Assembly (NCBI GenBank): GCA_964588995.1
Contig: CAZPQM010000007.1
Span: 1 to 64,000, forward strand
Source: CAZPQM01 sp964588995
GTDB lineage: Bacteria > Pseudomonadota > Alphaproteobacteria > Rickettsiales > UBA8987
Length of the DNA stretch: 64,000 nucleotides
Direction of reading: 5' to 3'
In this document: positions 8,356-16,792 of the stretch, in pieces
Position numbering within the stretch: position 1 is the first letter of the stretch
How the letters are laid out: every line of letters begins with the position of its first letter
The notes under the pieces: model-generated
What the model was told of the DNA's origin: nothing
The model's input: only the letters and a program-made list of their open reading frames with translations
Database searches by the model: none
Made by a program: the position numbers and the translations under genes

Positions 8356-9087
8356 ATGAACGTTGCAGCAGAAAATCCGCAAAACGAAGACGGTTTTATC
8401 GATAAGCTGGTTGCCATTAACCGTACCGCTAAAGTAGTAAAAGGCGGACGACGTTTTGGCTTTACTGCGCTGGTCGTCGTCGGCGATGGTAAAGGCCGGG
8501 TTGGCTTCGGTAAGGGTAAAGCGAAAGAAGTCATGGATGCCAAGCGTAAAGCAACCGATGCGGCTAAGAAAAATATGGTGCGCGTTCCGCTAAAAGAAGG
8601 CCGTACGTTGCATCATGATATTCGTACCCGCGCCGGTGCTGGTAAAGTCGTGATGCGTGCCGCGCCTCCGGGTACCGGTATTATCGCAGGTGGTCCCATG
8701 CGTGCCGTATTTGAAGCGCTCGGCGTTAAGGACGTCGTTGCTAAATCAACCGGCTCGTCTAACCCTTATAATATGGTGCGGGCTACTTTCAGGGCGCTGG
8801 ATCTGGTGCAGTCTCCTAAGGAAACCGCCGCACGGCTTGATAAAAAGATCAGCGACATTATTGGCCGCCGTGAAGCCGGGCAGCCGCAAGCAGCGAATGA
8901 TGGCGAGCAAGCGGATAAATCGGCAAAAAAAGCAGCTAAGAAGCGTCCCATAGCGGAAAAGAAAGCTGAAGCAAAAACAGAAAAACCGAAGCAGGAAACG
9001 GTTTCTGAAAAAGGCGCCAAACAGGAAAAGGCAGCCAAGAAAGAAGAAGCCGCTAAGCCGGCTGGTAGCGACGAGAAAAAAGACTAA
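8356..9087 (+). CDS. rpsE: 30S ribosomal protein S5 with lysine-rich C-terminal tail
   Basis: S5 works in translational accuracy and mRNA unwinding at the entry channel. Residues 1 to about 180 are a full S5: FIDKLVAINRTAKVVKGG, the double-stranded RNA-binding part GFGKGKAKEVMDAKRKA and the C-terminal fold with GAGKVVMRAAPPGTGIIAGG. Residues from about 185 to 243 are a Lys/Ala/Glu-rich extension; most S5 proteins end near residue 170-200. The frame is open to TAA at 9085-9087. Confidence 0.96.
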   Translation: MNVAAENPQNEDGFIDKLVAINRTAKVVKGGRRFGFTALVVVGDGKGRVGFGKGKAKEVMDAKRKATDAAKKNMVRVPLKEGRTLHHDIRTRAGAGKVVMRAAPPGTGIIAGGPMRAVFEALGVKDVVAKSTGSSNPYNMVRATFRALDLVQSPKETAARLDKKISDIIGRREAGQPQAANDGEQADKSAKKAAKKRPIAEKKAEAKTEKPKQETVSEKGAKQEKAAKKEEAAKPAGSDEKKD

Positions 9088-9108
9088 ACCCATAAATAGA
9101 GACACGTT

Positions 9109-9297
9109 ATGGCACAGAAACAGACCATCACAATAAAGCAAATCAGAAGCCCGATTGGCCGCCCAAAAGAGCAGCGTCAGACCCTAATCGGTCTCGGGCT
9201 GAATAAAATGCACAGAACCCGTGAGCTTCAGGATACACCTGAAATTCGTGGCATGATAAATAAAGTCAGTCATTTAGTTGAAGTTATTGAAGCTTAA
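9109..9297 (+). CDS. rpmD: 50S ribosomal protein L30
   Basis: L30 is a small peripheral protein of the large subunit, missing in some lineages. The 62-residue product has the signature IKQIRSPIGRPKEQRQTLIG, then GLNKMHRTRELQDTPEIRGMI, and is of normal length for the short bacterial form. It lies between rpsE and rplO as expected. Confidence 0.96.
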   Translation: MAQKQTITIKQIRSPIGRPKEQRQTLIGLGLNKMHRTRELQDTPEIRGMINKVSHLVEVIEA

Positions 9298-9324
9298 CTT
9301 CATATTATTTTATAGAGGCGCACC

Positions 9325-9873
9325 ATGACCAATATATTATCGCAATTGAAAGATAAGCCCGGCGCATATCAGAACAGTAAGCGTAAAGGACGCGGTATCG
9401 GTTCCGGTAAAGGAAAAACCGCTGCGCGGGGTATTAAGGGACAAAAATCCCGCTCCGGAGTTGCTATCAAAGGATTTGAAGGTGGGCAAATGCCTATATA
9501 CCGCCGTCTTCCGAAGCGCGGGTTCACGAATTATAACCGCAAAGTGGCTGAAACCGTGAATCTCGGTCAATTGCAGACTTTTATCGATGCGAAAAAGCTG
9601 GATGGCTCCAAGGCGATTGACCGCGAGGCGCTCATCGCATCCGGTCTCGTGAAAGGCAACAAGGATGGGATTAAACTGCTTGCCAAGGGCGAATTAACGG
9701 CAAAAATCAATCTGACGATTGATGCAGCCTCCGAAGCGGCTATTGCCGCCGTGAAAAAAGCAGGCGGCAACGTCACGCTTGCCGAAGCAAAGCCCGCGGA
9801 AAAGCCTGCAAAAAAAGCGAGCAAAAGCAGCAAAAAAAATACTGCCTCTAAAAAGCAATCTAAGGACGCATAG
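9325..9873 (+). CDS. rplO: 50S ribosomal protein L15 with basic tail
   Basis: L15 is a late assembly protein that penetrates the large subunit core. The N-terminal glycine/arginine-rich arm (GRGIGSGKGKTAARGIKGQK, residues about 24-43) and the conserved GFEGGQMPIYRRLPKRGF are intact. After about residue 150 the protein carries a Lys/Ser/Ala tail to residue 182; the family is usually 145-160 residues. The next gene, secY, starts five bases after the stop. Confidence 0.96.
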   Translation: MTNILSQLKDKPGAYQNSKRKGRGIGSGKGKTAARGIKGQKSRSGVAIKGFEGGQMPIYRRLPKRGFTNYNRKVAETVNLGQLQTFIDAKKLDGSKAIDREALIASGLVKGNKDGIKLLAKGELTAKINLTIDAASEAAIAAVKKAGGNVTLAEAKPAEKPAKKASKSSKKNTASKKQSKDA

Positions 9874-9878
9874 CACAG

Positions 9879-11231
9879 GTGGCAGGGGGTGCATCAAAAG
9901 CGGGCATGGCGCTCAATCTTGACGTCATTACCAAGGCGAAGGAGCTGAAAAAACGCCTGCTATTTGTTCTTGGCGCTTTGATCGTCTATCGTATCGGCAC
10001 TTATATTCCGCTTCCTAACATTGATACGCGCGTGCTGACGGAGGTTTTTCAGCAGCAATCCGGCGGGTTACTCGGTATTTTCAATATGTTCTCCGGTGGT
10101 GCGCTCGGTCGTATGACCATTTTTGCGCTCAACATCATGCCCTACATCACCGTCTCGATCATCATGCAGCTAATGACGGTCGTCTCCCCTACCCTTGCGC
10201 AGCTCAAAAAAGAAGGTGGCGCTGGGCGGCAGAAAATCAACCAATATACCCGTATTGGTACGGTATTTATGGCGGGTTTTCAGGGAATCGGCATTGCGAT
10301 CTTTCTCGAAGGGATTGAAAGTGCTTCCGGGTCTGCCGTATTGAACCCTGGGCTTTTCTTCCGCATTACAACCGTTATTACCCTGATTGGCGGCGTGATT
10401 TTCCTCATGTGGCTGGGCGAACAGATCACCGCCCGGGGTATCGGCAACGGTATTTCGCTGATTATTTTCGCGGGTATTGTCGCGGAGCTACCGCGCGCCA
10501 TTGCAACCACTTTTGAACTGGGTCGCACCGGGGCGTTAAATACCGCATTTATCCTGCTGATCGTATTGCTGGCCCTCGCGCTAATTGCGTTCATTGTCTT
10601 CATGGAGCGTGCACAACGCCGTATTCTGGTACAGTATCCCAAGCGGCAGATGGGAAATAAAATGATGGGCGGTGACAGTACGCACCTGCCGCTCAAACTA
10701 AATACGGCCGGAGTTATCCCACCGATTTTTGCAAGCTCGCTTTTGCTGTTCCCCGCCACCATTGCCGGGTTTTCCGCTAGTCAGGGGGAAACGGCGGGCG
10801 GTTGGATTGAAACGATTTCCCTCTATCTGGGGCATGGCCAACCGTTATATATTGTCGCCTATGTGGCCTTGATCGTATTTTTCTGTTTCTTCTATACGAA
10901 ACATGTGTTCAACCCGGCAGATACAGCAGATAACCTTAAAAAGAATGGCGGCTTTATACCCGGTATTCGTCCGGGCAAGAATACGGCAGAGTATCTGACC
11001 TATGTGCTCATGCGCTTAACAGCCGTGGGGGCTGCTTATATTTCACTCGTCTGTGTGATCCCGGAGCTGTTACTTTCCTATTATTCCGTTCCCTTCTACT
11101 TGGGTGGTACGAGCTTGCTGATTGTCGTTACCGTCACAATGGATACCGTTACGCAAATCCAGTCGCACCTGCTCGCGCACCAATATGAGGGATTAATTAA
11201 AAAAGCCAAACTGCGCGGCAGGACCATATGA
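9879..11231 (+). CDS. secY: Protein translocase subunit SecY
   Basis: SecY is the channel of the Sec translocon in the inner membrane. The 450-residue protein has ten predicted membrane segments, starting near ELKKRLLFVLGALIVYRIGTY, and the conserved GIGNGISLIIFAGI (after TM4) and PKRQMGNKMMGGDSTHLPLKLN loop. No ATG lies at the conserved N-terminus: the GTG at 9879 has AAGGAC upstream, while an ATG at 9906 would give MALNLDVITKAKEL and 441 residues. I keep the GTG but the choice is open. The stop overlaps the adk start (ATGA). Confidence 0.95.
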   Translation: MAGGASKAGMALNLDVITKAKELKKRLLFVLGALIVYRIGTYIPLPNIDTRVLTEVFQQQSGGLLGIFNMFSGGALGRMTIFALNIMPYITVSIIMQLMTVVSPTLAQLKKEGGAGRQKINQYTRIGTVFMAGFQGIGIAIFLEGIESASGSAVLNPGLFFRITTVITLIGGVIFLMWLGEQITARGIGNGISLIIFAGIVAELPRAIATTFELGRTGALNTAFILLIVLLALALIAFIVFMERAQRRILVQYPKRQMGNKMMGGDSTHLPLKLNTAGVIPPIFASSLLLFPATIAGFSASQGETAGGWIETISLYLGHGQPLYIVAYVALIVFFCFFYTKHVFNPADTADNLKKNGGFIPGIRPGKNTAEYLTYVLMRLTAVGAAYISLVCVIPELLLSYYSVPFYLGGTSLLIVVTVTMDTVTQIQSHLLAHQYEGLIKKAKLRGRTI

Positions 11232-11845
11232 CAACGGATCGTCACATTATCATATTATTCGGCCCTCCGGCGGCTGGCAAAGGTACGCAGGCCAAGCTAC
11301 TTTCCGCGGCACTCGATATTCCGCAGCTTTCCACAGGCGATATGCTACGCGCTAACGTCGCGGCGGGCAGTGAGCTGGGCAAGATGGCGAAAACCATCAT
11401 GGCAGAAGGCGGACTCGTTTCCGACGATATTATCATTGCTATGATCAAGGACCGCATTGCTCAGGACGATTGCGCCCGCGGTTTCTTGCTGGACGGATTC
11501 CCGCGCACGGAAACACAGGCGCAGGCGCTTGACGAACTACTGAGCGCAACAGGCGAACACGTAACGCATGTCATCAATATTGAAGTCTCCGACTCGGAAC
11601 TGGTGCGCCGTGTATCCGGACGTTATCAGGAAGCAAAAGAGCAGCACGAGCAGGACCCGGATGCGTTTCCTGCGCCACGCGAAGATGATAACCCGAAAAC
11701 GTTTGCTTCGCGGCTGGAGAGCTACCGAAAACAGACACTGCCTGTACTTGCATACTATAAACGCACTGCAAGCGATACGGTCACTCATGTGGATGGAATG
11801 CAATCGATCGACGCCGTGAATCAGGCGATTCGATCGGCCATATGA
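11228..11845 (+). CDS. adk: Adenylate kinase with shortened LID
   Basis: Adk converts ATP and AMP to two ADP in the cytosol. The 205-residue protein has the P-loop GPPAAGKGTQ (residues 12-21), the AMP-binding LSTGDMLRANV and GFPRTETQAQ, and the end of the catalytic core (SRLESYRKQTLPVLAYY). The LID between about residues 119 and 153 is short: neither the GRxYH...PP loop of the E. coli type nor the four-cysteine finger common in relatives is seen, and the LID is instead rich in Glu/Gln/Asp. The gene starts in the secY stop codon. Confidence 0.93.
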   Translation: MTTDRHIIILFGPPAAGKGTQAKLLSAALDIPQLSTGDMLRANVAAGSELGKMAKTIMAEGGLVSDDIIIAMIKDRIAQDDCARGFLLDGFPRTETQAQALDELLSATGEHVTHVINIEVSDSELVRRVSGRYQEAKEQHEQDPDAFPAPREDDNPKTFASRLESYRKQTLPVLAYYKRTASDTVTHVDGMQSIDAVNQAIRSAI

Positions 11846-11884
11846 TGCTTTGCGGGTAAATTGGAGCATGCGCGATATTATTCG

Positions 11885-11912
11885 TTGACTTGCCTGTAAG
11901 AAACAGTATTAT
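11885..11912 (+). promoter_or_regulatory. Sigma-70-type promoter for the alpha operon
   Basis: In the 102-base gap between adk and rpsM there is a TTGACT (-35) at 11885-11890, a 16-base spacer and TATTAT (-10) at 11907-11912, placing transcription start about 30 bases before rpsM. This is the first convincing promoter inside the ribosomal block and suggests rpsM-rpsK-rpoA-rplQ can be transcribed separately. Assigned from sequence only. Confidence 0.6.
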
Positions 11913-11947
11913 TCGCGGCCTGTTAAAATTATACGATTGAGGTTCTC

Positions 11948-12316
11948 ATGGCACGTATTGCCGGTGTAAACATTCCTACCAATAAGCGTATTGAGATCGC
12001 GCTCACCTATATTTATGGTATTGGGCGCACGACCGCCAACAAGATTTGCGAAAAAGCAAATGTTGATATCAACAAGCGTGTGCATGAGCTATCGGAAGAT
12101 GAGGTGATCAAAATCCGTAACGTAATTGATACGGAGTATCAGGTGGAAGGTGACCTGCGTCGTGAAGTGACCATGAACATCAAGCAATTGATGGATTTGG
12201 GCGCGTATCGCGGTCTGCGCCACCGCCGCCGCCTGCCGGTCCGTGGTCAGCGTACCCATACGAATGCCCGCACCCGTAAAGGGAAAGCCAAGCCGATTGC
12301 CGGTAAGAAGAAATAA
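11948..12316 (+). CDS. rpsM: 30S ribosomal protein S13
   Basis: S13 is in the head, forms intersubunit bridges and contacts P-site tRNA through its basic tail. The 122-residue product has MARIAGVNIPTNKRIEIALTYIYGIG at the start (residues 1-26), a helix-hairpin-helix region, and GLRHRRRLPVRGQRTHTNAR, the family signature, near residues 92-111. Normal length; first gene of the alpha block. Confidence 0.97.
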   Translation: MARIAGVNIPTNKRIEIALTYIYGIGRTTANKICEKANVDINKRVHELSEDEVIKIRNVIDTEYQVEGDLRREVTMNIKQLMDLGAYRGLRHRRRLPVRGQRTHTNARTRKGKAKPIAGKKK

Positions 12317-12333
12317 GGATTCAGGATAGCAAC

Positions 12334-12717
12334 ATGGCGAAAGTTAGCACAAAGAAAAAGATTAAGAAGAACGTCACGCGTGGTGTCGCACATATTAATT
12401 CGACGTTTAACAACACACATATTACGATCAGTGACATGCAGGGCAATACGATTGCTTGGTCGACCTGCGGTTCTAACGCCTTTAAAGGTTCGCGTAAATC
12501 GACCCCGTATGCTGCACAGGTCGCTGCTGATAAGGCTGGCCGCGCCGCGCAGGAGCATGGCATGATTACGCTTGACGTGGAAGTAAAAGGTCCAGGAACC
12601 GGGCGTGAATCATCACTGCGTGCGCTGCAGGCAATTGGTTTCACCATTACCTCGATTAAAGATGTAACGCCTATACCCCATAATGGCTGTCGGCCGCGTA
12701 AACGCCGCCGCGTGTAA
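12334..12717 (+). CDS. rpsK: 30S ribosomal protein S11
   Basis: S11 lies on the platform of the small subunit near the Shine-Dalgarno helix. The 127-residue protein contains GVAHINSTFNNTHITISDM, GFKGSRKSTPYAAQ-type segment (FKGSRKSTPYAAQVAADKAG) and the C-terminal DVTPIPHNGCRPRKRRRV. Length is normal. rpsD (S4) does not follow, which is usual in this class. Confidence 0.97.
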   Translation: MAKVSTKKKIKKNVTRGVAHINSTFNNTHITISDMQGNTIAWSTCGSNAFKGSRKSTPYAAQVAADKAGRAAQEHGMITLDVEVKGPGTGRESSLRALQAIGFTITSIKDVTPIPHNGCRPRKRRRV

Positions 12718-12749
12718 CTGTTCACTAGACTACCGGTAGGAGTAACCAT

Positions 12750-13787
12750 ATGAATAAGACATCCCCCGTGATGATTGCAAAAAACTGGCGCGAGCTAATC
12801 AAGCCGTCCCGTATTGATATTGACGAGGATAAGAAGCATAATCGCGCTAATATCGAAGTCGAGCCTTTGGAGCGCGGCTTTGGACTTACGATGGGCAATG
12901 CTTTACGTCGCGTATTGCTTTCTTCGTTACAGGGCGCTGCGGTTACTTCCGTAAAGATTGAAAATGCTTTGCACGAATTTACGTCCATTGATGGCGTTCG
13001 GGAAGATGTCACGGAAATTATCTTAAACATTAAGGCGCTGGCGGTGCGCGCGGAAGACCCCGACAAACATGCGGCCACGCTGGATGTGACTGGCCCTTGC
13101 GTTGTAACGGCCGGTATGATCGAAGCGCCCTCGAATATTCGTTTCGTCAACCCTGACGCTGTTATTTGTACACTGGACAAAGATACGAATCTGAAGATGG
13201 AATTAACAGTCGAGTCCGGAAAGGGCTATGTGCCCGCGGCTTCCAGTAAAGAGTCCGGCGCGCCTATCGGTGCGATTCCGATTGACGCGCTGTTCAGCCC
13301 TGTAAGGAATGTTAGCTATCGCGTTGAGGATGCTCGTGTGGGACAGGTTACTGACTATGATAAGCTGATTTTGACCGTTGAAACCGACGGCTCCATCACC
13401 CCCGAAGACGCCGTTGCCTATTCAGCTCGCATTTTGCAAGATCAGCTTCAACTCTTCATTAATTTTGAAGAGGTGGAAGAGCTGCCCGAGCGCGCTGAGG
13501 AAGAACTATACTTCAACCGCAACCTTCTGCGTAAAGTGGATGAGCTTGAACTCTCTGTCCGCTCGGCCAACTGCCTGAAAAACGATAACATTGTCTATAT
13601 CGGCGATCTCGTGCGTAAGACCGAGGCGCAGATGCTGAAAACCCCCAACTTTGGTCGTAAATCCTTGAACGAAATCAAGGAGGTGCTCGCCAGCATGGGG
13701 CTTCGCTTCGGTATGGAAGTCGATGGCTGGCCACCGGAGAACATCGAAGAATTAGCGAAAAAATTTGAGGATCCTTACGCCGTTTAA
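12750..13787 (+). CDS. rpoA: DNA-directed RNA polymerase subunit alpha
   Basis: RpoA dimerises to nucleate RNA polymerase assembly and its C-terminal domain contacts UP elements and activators. The 345-residue product has the N-terminal dimerisation domain (EPLERGFGLTMGNALRRVLL, about residues 31-50) and the C-terminal domain with LELSVRSANCLKNDNIVYIG and GRKSLNEIKEVLASMGLRFG. The DNA-contacting Arg and Asn in SVRSANCL are kept. Ribosome-binding site GTAGGAG at 12735-12741. Confidence 0.97.
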   Translation: MNKTSPVMIAKNWRELIKPSRIDIDEDKKHNRANIEVEPLERGFGLTMGNALRRVLLSSLQGAAVTSVKIENALHEFTSIDGVREDVTEIILNIKALAVRAEDPDKHAATLDVTGPCVVTAGMIEAPSNIRFVNPDAVICTLDKDTNLKMELTVESGKGYVPAASSKESGAPIGAIPIDALFSPVRNVSYRVEDARVGQVTDYDKLILTVETDGSITPEDAVAYSARILQDQLQLFINFEEVEELPERAEEELYFNRNLLRKVDELELSVRSANCLKNDNIVYIGDLVRKTEAQMLKTPNFGRKSLNEIKEVLASMGLRFGMEVDGWPPENIEELAKKFEDPYAV

Positions 13788-13820
13788 TCGTAAGTCCCTA
13801 TCGACTTTAGGAGTTATATT

Positions 13821-14261
13821 ATGCGACATCATACTAAAGGCAGAAAGCTTAACCGCAGCAGCACACACCGTGCATCCCTGCTTCGTAATATGTCTGCTCA
13901 GTTAATTGAGCATGAGCAGATCATCACAACGCTTCCTAAAGCAAAGGAAATTCGTCCGGTTGTTGAAAAGCTGATCACGCTGGGAAAACGCGGCGATCTT
14001 CACGCACGCCGCAAAGCACTCAGCTACCTGTATAACGATACTGAGACGGTAGGTAAGCTGTTTGATACGATCGCCGAACGCTACAAAGAACGGCCCGGCG
14101 GCTATACCCGTATCTTAAAGGCTGGTTTTCGTACCGGCGATTCCGCTCCTCGCGCTGTGATCGAATTGGTCGACCGTGATGTCAATGCCCGCGGCAAGAA
14201 AGATATTGAGCGCCGTGAGGCAGAGCAAGCTGAGCTTGATGAAGCGGAATACGCTTCCTAA
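13821..14261 (+). CDS. rplQ: 50S ribosomal protein L17
   Basis: L17 binds 23S rRNA near the tunnel exit. The 146-residue protein starts MRHHTKGRKLNRSSTHRAS and contains LLRNMSAQLIEHEQIITTL and GGYTRILKAGFRTGDSAPRAVIELV. The last 25 residues are Glu/Ala-rich. It closes the ribosomal block: a strong terminator follows 22 bases after the stop. Confidence 0.97.
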   Translation: MRHHTKGRKLNRSSTHRASLLRNMSAQLIEHEQIITTLPKAKEIRPVVEKLITLGKRGDLHARRKALSYLYNDTETVGKLFDTIAERYKERPGGYTRILKAGFRTGDSAPRAVIELVDRDVNARGKKDIERREAEQAELDEAEYAS

Positions 14262-14282
14262 CTAATCCTTGTCAATCTGCAG

Positions 14283-14311
14283 AAAAGGCACCCTAAGCGG
14301 TGCCTTTTTTT
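14283..14311 (+). terminator. Rho-independent terminator after rplQ
   Basis: AAAAGGCACC pairs perfectly with GGTGCCTTTT around a six-base loop (CTAAGC), followed by a run of T to 14311. It marks the end of the long ribosomal transcription unit that began before the window. Confidence 0.9.
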
Positions 14312-14312
14312 G

Positions 14313-14341
14313 TTAACACCGTCATTTCAGTGTGGTATGAC
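14313..14341 (+). promoter_or_regulatory. Promoter for pal-cpoB
   Basis: TTAACA (14313-14318), a 17-base spacer and TATGAC (14336-14341) preceded by TGG, an extended -10 element. It lies between the rplQ terminator and pal and would start transcription about 25 bases before the pal ATG. Assigned from sequence only. Confidence 0.5.
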
Positions 14342-14372
14342 ACGTTAGCATGGTTTTGTTTAGGAGGCTCGT

Positions 14373-14906
14373 ATGATTATAAACATGTTTTCCCTGATAG
14401 GGGTTGTGGCACTAATGGCTGCCTGTTCTACCGATAAAGATGCTGCCGGTGATATGGAAGGCGCACCGGTTGAGCAAGGCGCCGGTTACTATGGTCAGGG
14501 CACTGGAACCACAGGAAATATTCAAAGCGGCAGCCTCGGCGAACTTACCCCTGGCTCGCAGGCGGAATTAGTTGCCACTATTGGAGATCGGGTCTTTTTC
14601 GATTTTAATAGTGCGCAGGTGCGCGGTTCAAATAAAGAAACTCTTCGGCGTCAGGCAGAGTGGTTGAAACGTCATCCTTCCATCAATGTCACGATTGAAG
14701 GCCATGCGGATGAACGCGGCACCCGCGAGTATAATATTGCCCTAGGAGAGCGCAGAGCAAGCGCAGTACGTGACTTTCTAATCAGCGAAGGGGTCAGCGC
14801 CAACCGAATATCGACGATCAGCTACGGTAAAGAGCACCCGGAATATCTCGGTAGCAACGAAGCGGCATGGAGCAAGAACCGGCGGGCCGTCACCGTCGTT
14901 AATTAA
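14373..14906 (+). CDS. pal: Peptidoglycan-associated lipoprotein Pal
   Basis: Pal is an outer-membrane lipoprotein of the Tol-Pal system that binds peptidoglycan and helps constrict the outer membrane at division. The 177-residue precursor has a short hydrophobic signal and lipobox ending MAAC, with Cys19 as the lipidated residue. A Gly/Gln-rich linker follows, then an OmpA-type domain (residues about 65-177) with VFFDFNSAQVR, EGHADERGTREYNIALGERRA and SKNRRAVTVV. A GGAGG site (14362-14366) precedes the ATG. tolQRAB are not in the window; cpoB follows after 8 bases. Confidence 0.95.
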   Translation: MIINMFSLIGVVALMAACSTDKDAAGDMEGAPVEQGAGYYGQGTGTTGNIQSGSLGELTPGSQAELVATIGDRVFFDFNSAQVRGSNKETLRRQAEWLKRHPSINVTIEGHADERGTREYNIALGERRASAVRDFLISEGVSANRISTISYGKEHPEYLGSNEAAWSKNRRAVTVVN

Positions 14907-14914
14907 CTATTCTT

Positions 14915-15694
14915 ATGCGGCATGCGCTTAAAACCCTCGGTATTCTCCTTATCGCCCTAATGAGCACGGCGGAAGCGCAGAATGCGAACGAACCCGCCTT
15001 TTTAGATGGTGAAGTAGCGCCCATAAGTGATCAGGATAGTGCTTTATCCGCGCAATTGCTCCGCATAGTCGATCTGGAAGAGCAAATGCGGCTTCAGCAG
15101 GGAATTATTGAAGAACTTCGTTATCGGTTAGGCCAGCTTGAAGCGAAACTTGCACAGCAGCGTATTGCCGCTTCGAAAGATACCTCAGGCGCAATGAGTC
15201 CGGCCGAAACAGTTTCCTCCAGCCCTCGTGACTACCCCACCCCGGTAACAACCGCTTCACAGCCACGCGAAGTATTCATTAAGAATACGCCCGAAATGCG
15301 GGATAGCGCCGCCGCCCGAGCCGCCTACGAAGCCGCATTCGAACTGATTAAGCAGGAACAGTATGAGAAAGCGGCTAAGGCATTTGCAGATTACGTTGAA
15401 CAATTTCCCAATACCAGCCTGACGGAAAATGCACTTTATTGGCATGCAGAAACCTACTTTGCGCGCGGACAGTATGCTGAGAGCGCGATCGAATTTCTTA
15501 AAGCGTACCAGACCTACCCCATCGGCAATAAAGCGCCGGATAATCTCTTGAAGCTCGCCATTTCCCTCGGCAAAATCGGCAAAACCACGGAAGCATGTGG
15601 TACGCTGGATAAGCTGGGTAACGAGTTTCCCAATGCACCGCTTGCCATCAAGCAGCGCAGCAATCAGGAATATATCGCGCTCGATTGCAGCTAG
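14915..15694 (+). CDS. cpoB: Cell division coordinator CpoB (YbgF)
   Basis: CpoB is a periplasmic protein that links Tol-Pal energy to peptidoglycan synthesis during division. The 259-residue precursor has a signal peptide (RHALKTLGILLIALMSTAEA, residues 2-21), a coiled-coil trimerisation region (about residues 45-90) and C-terminal tetratricopeptide repeats (about 128-250), including YEKAAKAFADYVEQFPNTSL and ENALYWHAETYFARGQYAES. Position directly after pal is the standard alphaproteobacterial order. Confidence 0.93.
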   Translation: MRHALKTLGILLIALMSTAEAQNANEPAFLDGEVAPISDQDSALSAQLLRIVDLEEQMRLQQGIIEELRYRLGQLEAKLAQQRIAASKDTSGAMSPAETVSSSPRDYPTPVTTASQPREVFIKNTPEMRDSAAARAAYEAAFELIKQEQYEKAAKAFADYVEQFPNTSLTENALYWHAETYFARGQYAESAIEFLKAYQTYPIGNKAPDNLLKLAISLGKIGKTTEACGTLDKLGNEFPNAPLAIKQRSNQEYIALDCS

Positions 15695-16773
15695 TGGTTT
15701 CGAAACTCTCTGACTTTTTGCAGCAGTTTTTTGCAGCTTCCCCTATTCGCAAAGATTCGCCTATTGTCCTAGCCGTTTCGGGCGGGGCGGATAGTCTGGC
15801 CCTGTGTCTGGCATTGCGGGATTATCTCACCCCACATGGAGGCGATGTGATCGCCGTTTCGGTCGATCATGGCTTGCGTTCCGATTCCGCTAAAGAATGT
15901 GAACAGGTCGGCAAGTGGCTATCGGCTTATGAGATAGAGCATCATATCCTTCGGCTGAGCAACCTGCCGGAGAGCAACCTGCAAGCTGCAGCCCGAACGG
16001 CGCGTTATAATGTGCTCGCCGACTTTTGCCGGGAGCGTGATATCCTCTACCTCGCCACCGGTCATCATCAGGACGATGTAGCGGAAACACTGACCTACCG
16101 AAAGGAGCAAGGCGCGAGCGACTGGGCAATGGCAGGCATTCCGCACCTCTCACTCTGGCAGGATCTGCTGGTGATTCGGCCGTTATTGCAGGTAACCAAG
16201 CAGGATTGTATCGATTATCTACACAACCACAACCAACCGTGGATCGAAGACGCATCCAACTGCAACCCGATTTATGACCGCAACCGCATCCGCCAGAGGC
16301 TTGCGGCCCGCAAGGATTACGCGGTTTACCGCAAGGAGTGCGTTGAGCAGGCGAGGCAAACAGCTTTACGCCGCAGACGTGAGGAGCTCGCACTAAACAC
16401 ATGGCTTGCCCGGCATGCTATCTTCCGGGGTGATCGTCTAATGTTACCGGTATCCGCATTTAAAGCGCTTGAAGCCCCTGCTCAACTGCGCGTGCTAAAA
16501 GTAACGCTCCGCTACGTACGTGGTCAGGATACGGTTCCTCGTTCCCATAAACTCACTCAGCTTGTCGCTCAGATGCTTCAACCTGATTTTAATCAGGCGA
16601 CGCTGCATCACACCATGATCTCTCAAAAAGGCAGGCAGTTTGTGTTTTCCCCGGAGTTTGCTATTGAAAAGACAAGAAAGAGTGACCATATCCTTAAGAC
16701 AGGCGAAACAGCTTATAGAGCGATGATATCGCTTGGAGTCGTTCCTTTTAACGGCTATGATACGCTAAATTAA
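15685..16773 (+). CDS. tilS: tRNA(Ile)-lysidine synthase
   Basis: TilS attaches lysine to C34 of the tRNA(Ile) that reads AUA. The N-terminal PP-loop ATPase has SGGADSLALCLAL, DHGLRSDSAKE, the ESNLQAAARTARYNVL segment and GHHQDDVAETL. The product is at most 362 residues, shorter than E. coli TilS (about 430). No ATG fits: candidates are TTG at 15685 and GTG at 15694, the latter overlapping the cpoB stop by one base (TAGTG). Neither has a clear ribosome-binding site, suggesting coupled translation with cpoB. Confidence 0.92.
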   Translation: MQLVVSKLSDFLQQFFAASPIRKDSPIVLAVSGGADSLALCLALRDYLTPHGGDVIAVSVDHGLRSDSAKECEQVGKWLSAYEIEHHILRLSNLPESNLQAAARTARYNVLADFCRERDILYLATGHHQDDVAETLTYRKEQGASDWAMAGIPHLSLWQDLLVIRPLLQVTKQDCIDYLHNHNQPWIEDASNCNPIYDRNRIRQRLAARKDYAVYRKECVEQARQTALRRRREELALNTWLARHAIFRGDRLMLPVSAFKALEAPAQLRVLKVTLRYVRGQDTVPRSHKLTQLVAQMLQPDFNQATLHHTMISQKGRQFVFSPEFAIEKTRKSDHILKTGETAYRAMISLGVVPFNGYDTLN

Positions 16774-16792
16774 CTTGCAATAGGACATATCG

